In this document: positions 1 to 8,758 of the stretch, in pieces | Position numbering within the stretch: the first letter of the stretch is position 1 | Layout of the letters: the number at the start of each line of letters is the position of its first letter | Assembly: GCF_900114255.1 (NCBI RefSeq) | Contig: NZ_FOSL01000006.1 | Coordinates: 124,001 to 188,000 of the forward strand | Direction: 5' to 3' | Source: Neomesorhizobium albiziae | GTDB taxonomy: Bacteria > Pseudomonadota > Alphaproteobacteria > Rhizobiales > Rhizobiaceae | Length of the DNA stretch: 64,000 bases | Made by a program: the position numbers and the translations under genes | Notes under the pieces: model-generated | The model's input: the letters and a program-made list of their open reading frames with translations, nothing else | Databases searched by the model: none | What the model was told of the DNA's origin: nothing

Positions 1-1317
1 GTTGAGCGTGGCAATCTCGGCGCGCAGGTCTTCGCATTCCTGTTTGTGAATATCGAGCTGCATCTGCTCCGAAGCCTGCTGGAGCGACAGCTGCGAAATG
101 TTGGCGCTGGCGGCCGAAAGATGCAGCTTGTCGCTTTCGTTCTCCTTGCGGAGCGCGGCGAGCTTCTGTTCGGCGACCTGCCGTTCGGCCAGGGCGTCGC
201 TCAATTGCACCTTCAGCCGCGCGACATCGTTTGCGGTTTCGGCCCGTTCGTCGGCCGCCAGTTCGAGCCGCGACTGCAGGTTCTGGATTTCCGCCTTCAG
301 TCCGCGCATTTCGGCTGCGGCGCGCTGCGCCTCCGAGTCCCGTTCCGCGTCGGCATTGCGGGCGGCTTCGAGCATCTCGGCCTGCTTCATCTGCGCGCCT
401 TCGTGGACTTTCTGAAGCCGCATGACCTCCTTTTCGCTCTTGGCGAGCGTGGCGAGCAGTTCGGAATAACGCGAAGCCTCATTGGCGTGGATCGTCGAAA
501 TCTCGTCCAGCTTACGGCGCGCCTCGGCTTCGCGCTTCAGCGCGTTGTCGAGGTCGATCGAGAGATTGACGTGCTTTTCGCGCAGCACCTCGTTTTCGCG
601 CAGCCGCCTCTCCGCCTCGACGGTCCTTGTCGACAAGGTCTTCACCAGATCGCCCAGTTCGGACTCGTTGCGCGATATCGTGTTGGTCGCTTCGACCAGT
701 TCCAGTTTTGCCGCCGAAAGCGCGTTGCGCAGGTTTTCCTTGTCCTGGAGCAGGGCGGTTTCGCGATACTGCAACATTTCGACGGCGTTATCGCGCTCCT
801 GCTGCCGGCGGCCGGCTTCGTGAAGCTGGTCGTGGAGCTTCCTGTTTTCGGCCATCAGCGTGGTGTTGGTGAATTCCTGCTCGTTGGCGCGATGGATGTC
901 GGAGTGAATGATGTTGAAGAATTCGCGGGTCAGGTGATGCGATGTGGTAACTTCGGCCACTTTCGCATTGATTTCCTGCAGACATTGCTGCGCGTCGTGA
1001 TAGAGCTCGTCGAACGACGCCAGGGCCGCCAGCCGGTTTTGCGTGTGCGAGGTCAGGCGCCGCGCCGGCTGCGCATTCTCATCGGCCGGTTCGCTTTCCT
1101 CCGGCTCGGCATCCTCGTCGCCGGCCAGCAGCTCCTCCACCGAGATCAAATTGTCTTCCAGCGACTCCGAAGCTTCCGCGTCTTCCGTGGCCTCGGCTGC
1201 CGGCTGGATATCTTCCATGAAAAGGCTTTCGTCGAGGGCTTCCGCCATCTCGTCCTGTAATTCCTCGAAAGCTTTGTCTTCTTTTTCGCCGCGTTTCATG
1301 AGACCCATGAAATTCAT
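1..1317 (-). CDS. Coiled-coil protein, N-terminal part only (runs off the window)
   Basis: The minus-strand frame is open from an ATG at 1317 to the window edge (439 codons, no stop), so only the N-terminal part is present. The first ~90 residues are acidic and probably disordered. From about residue 110 onward the sequence is almost entirely heptad-like, rich in Glu, Ala, Leu, Arg and Gln with no Pro or Gly breaks, i.e. a long coiled coil. No signal peptide or membrane segment is visible. Long cytoplasmic coiled-coil proteins of rhizobia often act as structural or cell-envelope/segregation factors, but nothing here identifies a role. The plus-strand frame over the same DNA is its mirror and is not a gene. 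Confidence 0.75.
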   Translation of the reverse strand, partial: MNFMGLMKRGEKEDKAFEELQDEMAEALDESLFMEDIQPAAEATEDAEASESLEDNLISVEELLAGDEDAEPEESEPADENAQPARRLTSHTQNRLAALASFDELYHDAQQCLQEINAKVAEVTTSHHLTREFFNIIHSDIHRANEQEFTNTTLMAENRKLHDQLHEAGRRQQERDNAVEMLQYRETALLQDKENLRNALSAAKLELVEATNTISRNESELGDLVKTLSTRTVEAERRLRENEVLREKHVNLSIDLDNALKREAEARRKLDEISTIHANEASRYSELLATLAKSEKEVMRLQKVHEGAQMKQAEMLEAARNADAERDSEAQRAAAEMRGLKAEIQNLQSRLELAADERAETANDVARLKVQLSDALAERQVAEQKLAALRKENESDKLHLSAASANISQLSLQQASEQMQLDIHKQECEDLRAEIATLN

Positions 1318-1517
1318 GACTGGTACCCCGCGTTAACGAACTAAGCACTCTCTCTTCATTGTTTGGTAACCTATCTTAACATCCTGGCATTCCCATGGGG
1401 AAGCGTCCTTGAAGCATCAAAACTAAGTATAGTAAATCGCTGTGTTTTTGGTTGTCGCAACTCTTTTTTTGCGAAAATGTATTGATTTCGATTTTAAGAA
1501 ATTTGTTCTAATCCCAA

Positions 1518-1691
1518 TTTGCCCTGCTCTCGCCAGCCGGGATGCGCGTGCCTGACGTCTTCCCTATCCTTGCTCGTCTCCGGTGTGCATCGATGCTGGC
1601 TTGGCGTCAAAGTTGTCCTGGCCGTCGTTTCAAGGAAGGTGTCTCGTGGCTCCAAGCGCTAGGTTTGTGTGAAAGACTGAGGGGCGACAAT
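1518..1691 (+). ncRNA. ssrS: Possible 6S RNA upstream of the 5-FCL gene
   Basis: In many proteobacteria 6S RNA lies directly upstream of the 5-formyltetrahydrofolate cyclo-ligase gene, as here. The ends can pair: TTGCCC at 1519-1524 with GGGCGA at 1682-1687. Further pairing, such as CCTTG at 1568-1572 with CAAGG at 1631-1635, gives a long rod-like fold of about 170 nt. The polymerase-binding central bubble was not verified. The call rests on context and partial pairing, and a plain leader region is the alternative. The rest of the 1318-1692 gap (1318-1517) is AT-rich and presumably holds the divergent promoters. Confidence 0.4.
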
Positions 1692-1692
1692 C

Positions 1693-2358
1693 ATGTCCGA
1701 TACCGATGACGAGCAGGAAAGAGGTGTGGCGGCCTATGCTTCGCCGCCATGTTTCATGCACGAATTGCAGCCGGGCTTCTCGACGAATGCGCCAAGCGCT
1801 CCCCAGGCGCGGGCCGACGTCATGCGCTGGCGCAAGGCCGAACGGGAGCGTCTCATCGCCGCCCGGCTGGCGATCCCCGCAGACGAACGCGCTGCAATGG
1901 CGCGCCGCATCGCGGATGGGCTCGACAAGGTAATCGGCAATGTTTCCAACCAGTTGATCAGTCTTTATTGGCCCTTCCGCGGGGAGCCGGACCTGCGGCC
2001 CTGGATGGAAACGGTATTCGAGCGCGGCGGCAGCATCGCCTTGCCGGTGGTGATCGAGAAGGGTCAGCCGCTGATCTTTCGCGCCTGGCGCCAGGGCGAC
2101 AAGCTCGAAAAGGGTGTCTGGAACATCCCGGTTCCCGCTGAGGGCCAGCCCGTGCAGCCAACGGTCGTGATCGCGCCGCTTGTCGGTTTTGATCCGGGAA
2201 AATACCGACTGGGCTATGGCGGAGGGTTTTTCGACCGCACCCTGGCCGCGATGCCCGCCAGGCCGCTGGTGATCGGCGTGGGCTACAGGATGGCCGCGAT
2301 CCCGACGATCTACCCGCAGCCGCACGACATCCCGATGAGCGCGATCGTCACGGACTAA
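1693..2358 (+). CDS. 5-formyltetrahydrofolate cyclo-ligase family protein
   Basis: This enzyme converts 5-formyl-THF to 5,10-methenyl-THF using ATP, clearing an inhibitor of folate enzymes. It is cytoplasmic. The ATP/folate signature GYGGGFFDRTLA lies near residues 175-186, and a basic stretch (RWRKAERERLIAAR) starts the catalytic core near residue 42. The protein is 221 residues, slightly longer than the ~190 of the family, because of an N-terminal extension containing PPCFMHEL. I recall this motif from rhizobial homologues, so ATG 1693 is kept as the start, with AGGGG about nine bases upstream. A candidate 6S RNA ends immediately before the start codon. A hairpin repeat follows the stop. 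Confidence 0.9.
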   Translation: MSDTDDEQERGVAAYASPPCFMHELQPGFSTNAPSAPQARADVMRWRKAERERLIAARLAIPADERAAMARRIADGLDKVIGNVSNQLISLYWPFRGEPDLRPWMETVFERGGSIALPVVIEKGQPLIFRAWRQGDKLEKGVWNIPVPAEGQPVQPTVVIAPLVGFDPGKYRLGYGGGFFDRTLAAMPARPLVIGVGYRMAAIPTIYPQPHDIPMSAIVTD

Positions 2359-2404
2359 GCATTTTGCAGCCAAATGGAATCATTTGGCGTCCGCACAAAT
2401 GCGG
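2359..2404. repeat. Short double-hairpin intergenic repeat, copy 1
   Basis: Outer arms GCATTT and AAATGC flank an inner perfect hairpin CCAAATG-GAAT-CATTTGG (2370-2387). A related element with the same outer arms but a different inner stem lies at 14114-14156. It begins right after the 5-FCL stop, so it could also act in mRNA 3'-end formation. The rest of the gap to 2503 shows nothing else clear. Confidence 0.6.
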
Positions 2405-2503
2405 CAAAACAAATAGTCAGAGCGAGTTACCGGTTCTGAAAGAACCGGAACTGCTCTAGATTTTCCGCAGGTGCGTTGCCGGACCGCCGGCAGCACGAGC
2501 CGG

Positions 2504-3472
2504 TCAGGAAACGCGAGCGATCGGGGTTACCACCAGAGAGGTAATCCTGGCTGCTCGCACGACCGTCAGCTCGACTTTCTTGCCGATGCGTTCGCCGTCG
2601 AGCAGCCGGATCAGATCGTCGACGCCGGTGACGGCGTGCCCGTCGACCGAAAGGATCAGGTCGCCGACCGCGACGCCAGCCTGAGCCGCCGGGCCGGCGG
2701 TCTCCATGCTGCGGACCCGCAAGGCGCTTGCGGTTGCGAGGCCGGCTGCCAGCGCTGCCCGCCTCGGCAATGGCACCGTGTCGGCCGAAATGCCGACAAA
2801 GGCGCGCCGCACCCGCCCATGGCGCATGATTTCCGAGACCACGAAGCGGGCGGTGTTGGCGGCGACGGCGAATGCGATGCCCTGCGCGCCCTGGATGACG
2901 GCAGTGTTGATGCCGATCACCTTGCCGTTGGTCGCCACCAGCGGTCCGCCCGAATTGCCGGGATTGAGTGCAGCGTCGGTCTGGATGACGTCGTCGATCA
3001 GCCGTCCCGTCGAGGCCCGCATGCTGCGGCCAAGGGCCGAGACCACGCCCGCCGTGACTGTCCAGTCGAAGCCGAGCGGATTGCCGATCGCGATGGCGAT
3101 CTGGCCGCGGCGCAGCGATTTGCTGTCACCCAGTTCGGCTACCGCCGAAAAATTCGAATTGGCGCGAAGCAGGGCGATATCGGTGTCCGGATCGCGACCG
3201 AGGACGCGCGCCTCGGCTGTCGCGCCATCCGGGACGATGACCTTCACCGTGTTTGCCTGGCCGACGACATGGCTGTTGGTGACGACCAGTCCGTCGGAGG
3301 AAATGACCACGCCCGAACCGAGGCCGGCGCGGCGGCCGGCCGGCGTCTCGACGCGGCAGACCGCTGGGCCCACCGTTTCCACGGCGTTCGCTACCGACGA
3401 CGAGTAGGCGTCAAGCAGCAGCCCGTCGCCGGGGTTTTCGGAATTGTTCGTATTGTCCGCTCGGTCAAGCAT
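2504..3472 (-). CDS. HtrA/Deg-like serine protease with C-terminal PDZ domain
   Basis: A trypsin-like S1C protease of 322 residues. The catalytic triad is visible: His68 (VTNSHVV), Asp98 (DTDIALL) and Ser174 (NPGNSGGPL). A single PDZ domain follows at about residues 225-315. ATG 3472 is chosen because AGGAGA sits seven bases upstream; the frame continues upstream without support. Unlike classical DegP there is no N-terminal signal peptide or membrane anchor, so it may act in the cytoplasm or use another route. It is divergent from a catalytically dead homologue and a LuxR-type regulator. The 3473-3636 gap must hold both promoters. Confidence 0.88.
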   Translation of the reverse strand: MLDRADNTNNSENPGDGLLLDAYSSSVANAVETVGPAVCRVETPAGRRAGLGSGVVISSDGLVVTNSHVVGQANTVKVIVPDGATAEARVLGRDPDTDIALLRANSNFSAVAELGDSKSLRRGQIAIAIGNPLGFDWTVTAGVVSALGRSMRASTGRLIDDVIQTDAALNPGNSGGPLVATNGKVIGINTAVIQGAQGIAFAVAANTARFVVSEIMRHGRVRRAFVGISADTVPLPRRAALAAGLATASALRVRSMETAGPAAQAGVAVGDLILSVDGHAVTGVDDLIRLLDGERIGKKVELTVVRAARITSLVVTPIARVS

Positions 3473-3636
3473 CGCATTCTCCTGCGTCGGCGGTTGTCGA
3501 TGCTTATATGAGTTTTCGGCCAGGCCCGGCGCGACCTGCCCGAATGGCCAGTACAGGCCGAACCTAGCCGTGCGGCGAGTTGGACCGGCTGGCGAAATCG
3601 ACGAGATTCCTCGCATCGCATTTGAGGAGAATGATC

Positions 3637-4509
3637 ATGCCGAATGTCAGCCTTGCGGATTTCTCTCGGGAAATCGCCGGCCTCGTCGCCGCCACCGCGC
3701 CGGCAATCGCCGCCGTCCATGCCCGCCGCCACCATGCGTCGAGCGCCGTTCACTGGCGCGACGGCCTTTTCGTCGCCGCCAGCGAGACGATCGAAACCGA
3801 AGACGGTATTACCCTGACCTTGCCGTCCGGCGATACCGCGCCGGCCGAATTTGTGGGGCGCGATCCGACGACCGGCATTGCCATATTGAAATCCGAGGCG
3901 CCGGCAGGCGCACCTGCTCTGAAATCCGCTGATCCGGTCGAAGCCGGAAACCTGGTGATCGCCGTCGGCCGGGGAGATGGATCGGTGCTTGCCGGCTATG
4001 GCATCGTCTCGGAAGCGGGACCTGCCTGGCGCAGCATGCGGGGTGGGTTGATCGACCGCCGTATCAGGCTTTCCGCAAGCCTCGATGGCCGCGCCGAGGG
4101 CGGTGCGGCGATCGACGCGCGCGGCGGCTTTGTCGGGCTGGTGCTGTTTGGCCCGCGCCGGCGGGCGCTGGTCATCCCGTCCGAAACGGTCGAGCGCGTT
4201 GCCGCAACGCTTGCCGAGAAAGGGCATATGCCGCGCGGTTATCTCGGGGCCGGATTGCACCCGGTACACCAGGCGGGTGCCCATGGCGCCATGGTGATGA
4301 ACCTCGAGGAGGGCGGGCCAGCACAGAAGGCGGGCCTGCTGCTTGGCGACATCGTTACGTCCTGGGACGGCGAAGACATCGAAGGGGTGCGCGATGTGAT
4401 CCGCCGCCTCGGCCCCGACAGCGTCGGCAAGACGGTGGCGCTCGGCCTGCTGCGGGGCGGCGGCCCGCACCGCGTGGAAGTGACGATCGGCGCGCGCCCG
4501 CGTTCCTGA
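3637..4509 (+). CDS. Catalytically dead HtrA-like protease homologue with PDZ domain
   Basis: This 290-residue protein has the layout of the divergent HtrA-like neighbour: protease fold about 15-190 and PDZ about 195-285. Aligned by eye, all three triad positions are lost: the His position is Glu50 (FVAASETI), the Asp position is Gly80 (DPTTGIAIL), and the Ser position is Glu154 (RAEGGAA instead of NPGNSGGPL). It is therefore probably a pseudoprotease acting as a scaffold, inhibitor or sensor. ATG 3637 is preferred over ATG 3631 because GAGGAG then has seven-base spacing. The LuxR regulator starts 16 bases after its stop, so the two are probably co-transcribed. Confidence 0.82.
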   Translation: MPNVSLADFSREIAGLVAATAPAIAAVHARRHHASSAVHWRDGLFVAASETIETEDGITLTLPSGDTAPAEFVGRDPTTGIAILKSEAPAGAPALKSADPVEAGNLVIAVGRGDGSVLAGYGIVSEAGPAWRSMRGGLIDRRIRLSASLDGRAEGGAAIDARGGFVGLVLFGPRRRALVIPSETVERVAATLAEKGHMPRGYLGAGLHPVHQAGAHGAMVMNLEEGGPAQKAGLLLGDIVTSWDGEDIEGVRDVIRRLGPDSVGKTVALGLLRGGGPHRVEVTIGARPRS

Positions 4510-4525
4510 ATGGCAGCGAGGATGG

Positions 4526-5092
4526 ATGGCTGAGTTCCCGCTTACCGTGATGGTCGCGCTCTCGGACGCGGAGCGTGCGGAAGAACTCGCGCATATGCTT
4601 GCCGAGCACGACGGGATGATCGTGGCGATGCCATCCGAACTGGAGCCGCCGGGCCACGTCGATGCCATCGTCACCGATGGCGAACCACTCGACGGGGAAA
4701 CGCCGCATGTCGTGCTGGGCCAGACTGTTGCCGCTGCCAATGTTAGCGCCGTGTTGCCGCTCTCGGCGGACGCTGCACTTGTCGGTGCCGCGGTGCGGAT
4801 CGCGGCGGCCGGCTACCGCCTCGAGCGCGGCGAGGCGGGTAATGGCGTCGACACGGTTCAGGCGGACGGCATTGTGTCAAACGCCCATTCGTCCATCGCG
4901 CTGACGCCGCGCGAGATGGAAACGCTGTCGCTGCTTGCCGACGGTGCGTCCAACAAGGTGATTGCCCGCCAGCTCAGGATTTCGGTGCACACGGCGAAGT
5001 TCCACGTCGCCGCCGTGCTCGCCAAGCTTCATGCGCAGAACCGCGCCGACGCGGTCGCCATCGGGGTCAGGCAGGGCCTGCTTTACCTGTAA
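4526..5092 (+). CDS. LuxR/NarL-type response regulator with degenerate receiver
   Basis: The C-terminal ~65 residues form a LuxR-type helix-turn-helix, starting LTPREMETLSLLADG and including ASNKVIARQL and SVHTAKFHVAAVLAKL. The N-terminal ~115 residues have a receiver-like alternation, with a possible phospho-acceptor Asp in DAIVTDGE, but the usual acidic pocket and Lys are not obvious. It may therefore be an atypical receiver. No histidine kinase is adjacent. It lies 16 bases downstream of the pseudoprotease gene and may regulate the divergent protease pair. The 5093-5319 gap shows no clear feature. Confidence 0.82.
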   Translation: MAEFPLTVMVALSDAERAEELAHMLAEHDGMIVAMPSELEPPGHVDAIVTDGEPLDGETPHVVLGQTVAAANVSAVLPLSADAALVGAAVRIAAAGYRLERGEAGNGVDTVQADGIVSNAHSSIALTPREMETLSLLADGASNKVIARQLRISVHTAKFHVAAVLAKLHAQNRADAVAIGVRQGLLYL

Positions 5093-5319
5093 GGCTGCGC
5101 TCGGGGATCCCCTCCGTATTCGCGGCTGGGATACCAGCCGGTTGGCGTTGCCCAGAAATTGCGGCGGGCTGGCGCCCCCAAGAACCTGCAAGCTCACAAA
5201 CTGATTCAATGCGCTGAGACATTGATTCAGCGCGTTGCGGATCGGATTCATCGAGCGCCTGCAAGCCGCTGGAATTGCAGGATAATCTTACCGATACCGA
5301 CGGCGTGTTTCCCGTCAGC

Positions 5320-6531
5320 TTACGGCATCAACGGCGTCTGCATCATCTGCAGATGCAGTTCCTTGCCGTCATAAGGGTGCGCCTCGCAGACGGCTTCGTC
5401 GAGCTCGACGCCGAGGCCCGGTTCCTTCGAGGGGATGACGTCGCCGTCCTGCCATTCGATCTTTTTCTTCAGCAGCTTTGCGTGGAAGCCGTCCCACTGC
5501 TTCAGCGATTCCAGGATCAGGAAGTTCGGCAGCGTCGCGGCAAGCTGGATGTTGGCGGCGCCGACGATCGGCCCGCAATAGCAGTGCGGCGCGATCTGGA
5601 TGTGGTAGGCCTCGGCCATCGCGGCGATCTTCTTGGTCTCCAGGATGCCGCCGGAGCGGCCGAGGTCCGGTTGCAGAATCGTCGCCGCCCGGTTCTCGAT
5701 GACGCGGGCGAATTCGAATTTCGTCGTCAGCCGTTCACCGGTGGCGATCGGGATCGAGGTTTGGCGGGCCACTTGCGCCATCACCTCGGGCATGTCCGGC
5801 GGCACCGGCTCCTCGAACCACAGCGGATCGTAGGGCTCGATGGCGCGCGCCATGCGCAGCGCACCCGACGCGGTGAACTGGCCGTGCGTGCCGAACAGGA
5901 TGTCAGCGCGGCTGCCGACCGCCTCGCGGATCACCTTGATCATGCGGGCGGACAGGTCGATGTCGATCAGCCGGGGCTGGTGGCCGTCGAAGGCGGTGTA
6001 GGGGCCGGCCGGGTCGAGCTTCACCGCGTTGAAGCCCTGCTCGACATATTCGAGCGCACAGGCGGCCGCCATGTCGGGGTCGTTGTAGACGTTCTTGCCG
6101 CGCGCATCCTCCGAGTGGACGCTGCCTGTATGCGGGTAGAGATAGGTATAGGAGCGCAGCGTCTCATGCACCTGGCCGCCGAGCAGCTTGTAGACCGGCT
6201 TGTCGGCCTCCTTGCCGATGATGTCCCAGCAGGCCATTTCAAGCGCCGAGAAACAGCCCATGCCGGAAACGTCGGGGCGCTGGGTGAAGCCCGACGAATA
6301 ACAGCGGCGGAAGAAGGTCTCGACGTCGTGTGGATCGTGGCCGACAAGATAACGCTCGGCCATGTCCTCGATCATGCGTGCCGTGACATGTGCCGAGAAA
6401 GTCGCGTTGTAGGCCTCGCCATAACCGACCACGCCGCCATCGGTGGTGAGCCTGACGAAGATGAAATACTTGCCGCCGATGCCGGGCGGCGGATTGCCGA
6501 CCACAAAGGTTTTGACGTCGGTGATTTTCAT
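5320..6531 (-). CDS. Mandelate racemase/muconate lactonizing enzyme family dehydratase
   Basis: Enolase-superfamily protein of 403 residues. It has an N-terminal capping domain (about 1-125) and a TIM-barrel domain. Barrel metal-ligand and acid/base motifs visible include GTHGQF, WFEEPVPP, ATGERL and an APHCYCGP segment. Members of this subgroup dehydrate acid sugars such as galactonate, galactarate or mannonate, but the substrate cannot be read from sequence. Its start lies 10 bases after the stop of the GMC oxidoreductase gene on the same strand, so the two probably form an operon that oxidises and then dehydrates a sugar-derived substrate. Confidence 0.88.
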   Translation of the reverse strand: MKITDVKTFVVGNPPPGIGGKYFIFVRLTTDGGVVGYGEAYNATFSAHVTARMIEDMAERYLVGHDPHDVETFFRRCYSSGFTQRPDVSGMGCFSALEMACWDIIGKEADKPVYKLLGGQVHETLRSYTYLYPHTGSVHSEDARGKNVYNDPDMAAACALEYVEQGFNAVKLDPAGPYTAFDGHQPRLIDIDLSARMIKVIREAVGSRADILFGTHGQFTASGALRMARAIEPYDPLWFEEPVPPDMPEVMAQVARQTSIPIATGERLTTKFEFARVIENRAATILQPDLGRSGGILETKKIAAMAEAYHIQIAPHCYCGPIVGAANIQLAATLPNFLILESLKQWDGFHAKLLKKKIEWQDGDVIPSKEPGLGVELDEAVCEAHPYDGKELHLQMMQTPLMP

Positions 6532-6541
6532 GGCGTCCCTC

Positions 6542-8158
6542 TCATGCGTGATCGGCGAGAACGAGATCGGCGCCCTTGGCGCCGGTCATGATCGAAGCCG
6601 CATTGGTGTTGCCGCTGACATTGTTGGGGAAGATCGATGCGTCGATGACGCGCAACCCATCGATACCGTGGACCCTGAGCTTTGGATCGACCGCGGATGT
6701 TGCCGGGTCCGGGCCCATGCGGCAGGTCGAAACCGGATGGTAGACGGTGCCGCTGCGCTTCCTGAAATCCTGAATCAGGTCGGCGTCGGAAGTTATTGAA
6801 GGACCAGGCAAAACCTCCTCGACGATGATCTCGGCCATCGACGGCATCGCGGCGATCCTGCGCAGGAATTTGACGGCCGTCAGCATCTCGGCGACATCGG
6901 TTTCGGTCGAGAAGGCGTTCGGTACGATCTTGGGGTAATCCCGCGGATTGTTCGAGCGGATCATGATCGAGCCCCGGCTGGTCGGCCGGCAATTGGAAAG
7001 CCCGATCGAAAAGCCCGGCCATGGGTCGGGGGTGAGGATCGGCCGTTCGCCGCTCTTCGGGATGACGGTCGAGAAGGCCTGGAAATAGAGCTGCATGTTC
7101 GGCCGCGACAGCGCCGGATCGGTGCGGAAGAAGCCGCCGGCGTTGTTCATCGAGAGCGACAGCGGGCCGCTGCGCAAAAGCAGGTATTGCGCGCCGACCA
7201 GCAGCTTGCCCCACCATGGCCGCAGCAGCTGGTTGAGCGTCGGCTCCTTGCCCTTGAACGTGTAGTTGATGCCGACGTGATCCTGGAGATTGGCGCCGAC
7301 ATTGTCGTTGCCGACAAGCACCTCGATGCCGAGCGACTTCAGGAGGTCGGTCGGGCCGATGCCCGAAAGCTGCAGCAGTTGCGGCGAGTTCACCGAACCG
7401 CCGCTGATGATCACCTCTCGCGCGGCGCGGACACTCTGGCTGCGGCCGTTCTTTTCATATTCGATGCCGACCGCGCGTCTTCCCTCGAAGAGGATGCGCG
7501 TTGCCAGCGCGCCGGTCTCGACCCGCACATTCCCGCGTTTCATCGCCGGCCGCAGGAAGGCGCGGGCGGCCGACATGCGGCGGCCGTTCTTCGTGGATAT
7601 CTGGTAGACGCCGACGCCCTCCTGGCTGGCGCCGTTGAAATCCGGGTTGAAGGGCAGGCCCGCTTCCTGCGCGGCCTTCAGGTAGCGCCGGGTGAGGGGA
7701 TGGACGCTGGCCGAGCAGTCCGTCACATGCAGCGGCCCGCCACGGCCGCGCCAGGCGTCGGCGCCGGCCTCGTTGTCCTCGATCGCCTTGAACACCGGCA
7801 AAAGGTCGTCGAACCCCCAGCCGGGGTTTCCGGCATCGCGCCAATCGTCGAAATCCTCGCGCTGGCCGCGTATCCAGACCATGGCGTTGATCGAGCTGGA
7901 GCCGCCCAGGAGCTTGCCGCGCGGCCAGTGGTCGGCATTGCCGGCGAGGCCCGGATCGGGCTCGGCCTTGTAGTTCCAGTTCACCGCAGGGTCGAAAAAC
8001 GTCTTGCCGTAGCCGAGCGGCATCTGCACGAAGAAGCGCCGGTCGGTGCCTCCCGCTTCCAGCACCAGCACAGAGAATCGGCCGTTCGCCGAGAGGCGCT
8101 CGGCTACTACCGAGCCGGCGGAACCGGAGCCCACGACAATGAAATCATAAGTTTGCAT
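6542..8158 (-). CDS. GMC-family FAD-dependent oxidoreductase (choline/alcohol dehydrogenase-like)
   Basis: Full-length GMC oxidoreductase, 538 residues. The N-terminal Rossmann motif VVGSGSAGSVVAERL binds FAD. GMC signature 1 is present as GKLLGGSSSINAMVW. The C-terminal catalytic pair is His474 (YHPVSTCRMG) and Asn517 (NVSGNTNAASI). Such enzymes oxidise alcohols, choline or polyol side chains. BetA-like choline dehydrogenase is the nearest named relative, but no betB or betI is nearby, so a choline role is not supported. It is the first gene of a two-gene unit with the downstream dehydratase. Confidence 0.9.
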   Translation of the reverse strand: MQTYDFIVVGSGSAGSVVAERLSANGRFSVLVLEAGGTDRRFFVQMPLGYGKTFFDPAVNWNYKAEPDPGLAGNADHWPRGKLLGGSSSINAMVWIRGQREDFDDWRDAGNPGWGFDDLLPVFKAIEDNEAGADAWRGRGGPLHVTDCSASVHPLTRRYLKAAQEAGLPFNPDFNGASQEGVGVYQISTKNGRRMSAARAFLRPAMKRGNVRVETGALATRILFEGRRAVGIEYEKNGRSQSVRAAREVIISGGSVNSPQLLQLSGIGPTDLLKSLGIEVLVGNDNVGANLQDHVGINYTFKGKEPTLNQLLRPWWGKLLVGAQYLLLRSGPLSLSMNNAGGFFRTDPALSRPNMQLYFQAFSTVIPKSGERPILTPDPWPGFSIGLSNCRPTSRGSIMIRSNNPRDYPKIVPNAFSTETDVAEMLTAVKFLRRIAAMPSMAEIIVEEVLPGPSITSDADLIQDFRKRSGTVYHPVSTCRMGPDPATSAVDPKLRVHGIDGLRVIDASIFPNNVSGNTNAASIMTGAKGADLVLADHA

Positions 8159-8352
8159 GGGTGCCTGTTGATGCCGCTCGAAATGTCGCCTCGTCTTAAC
8201 CTAGACGTCGCATCCCTCTCCTCACATCCGGGCTTCCGTCACCGCTTGTGAAAAAAGCGACCGGCCGCGCGCTGTTGTCACCCCCTCGGCCTTGCCGGAA
8301 GGACCGGTTGCTGCCATCCATGCTGCACCGAATGCGAGCGACAAGGGTAGAC

Positions 8353-8748
8353 ATGGTTCATTATGCGGAAGGCAGTCCCACCGGCGAATTGACATTGCGC
8401 ACCCTGGCGATGCCGTCGGACGCCAACGCTGCCGGCGATATTTTCGGCGGCTGGGTGATGGCGCAGATGGATTTGGCCTGCGGCATCCGGGCTGCCGAGC
8501 GCGCCAAGGGGCGCGTGGTGACCGCGGCGGTCAAGGAGATGTCCTTCGCCAAGCCGATGAAGATCGGCGACACGCTCTGCGTTTATACCCATGTCAACCG
8601 CGTCGGCCGCACGTCGATGACGCTGAAGGTCGAGGCGTGGGCGCAGCGTTATCTGTCCGACCTGATGGAAAAGGTCACCGACGCCGATTTCGTGATGGTG
8701 GCGCTCGACCAGAAAGGCAAGCCGAAGCCGGTGCCGGAAGAGAAATAG
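8353..8748 (+). CDS. Acyl-CoA thioesterase, hotdog fold (YciA-like)
   Basis: A 131-residue single hotdog domain. The family motif is clear: PSDANAAGDIFGGWVMAQMD, with the catalytic Asp of this family in the GDIFGG region, followed by a typical KEMSFAKPMKIGD strand. YciA-type enzymes hydrolyse cytosolic acyl-CoAs. ATG 8353 matches the family N-terminus, with AAGGG about six bases upstream; ATG 8323 is an in-frame alternative that would add ten non-conserved residues. It is monocistronic, with the convergent HxlR gene ending only 10 bases away. Confidence 0.9.
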   Translation: MVHYAEGSPTGELTLRTLAMPSDANAAGDIFGGWVMAQMDLACGIRAAERAKGRVVTAAVKEMSFAKPMKIGDTLCVYTHVNRVGRTSMTLKVEAWAQRYLSDLMEKVTDADFVMVALDQKGKPKPVPEEK

Positions 8749-8758
8749 CCGCCAGCGC

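Noticed and set aside
46-1260. Long plus-strand open frame (404 codons)
   Set aside because: Mirror of the minus-strand coiled-coil gene; no domain or ribosome-binding site.
2471-3511. Plus-strand open frame over the HtrA-like gene
   Set aside because: Shadow of a minus-strand gene with an intact catalytic triad.
5275-6591. Plus-strand open frame over the dehydratase gene
   Set aside because: Arg/Asp-rich antisense translation without any family motif.
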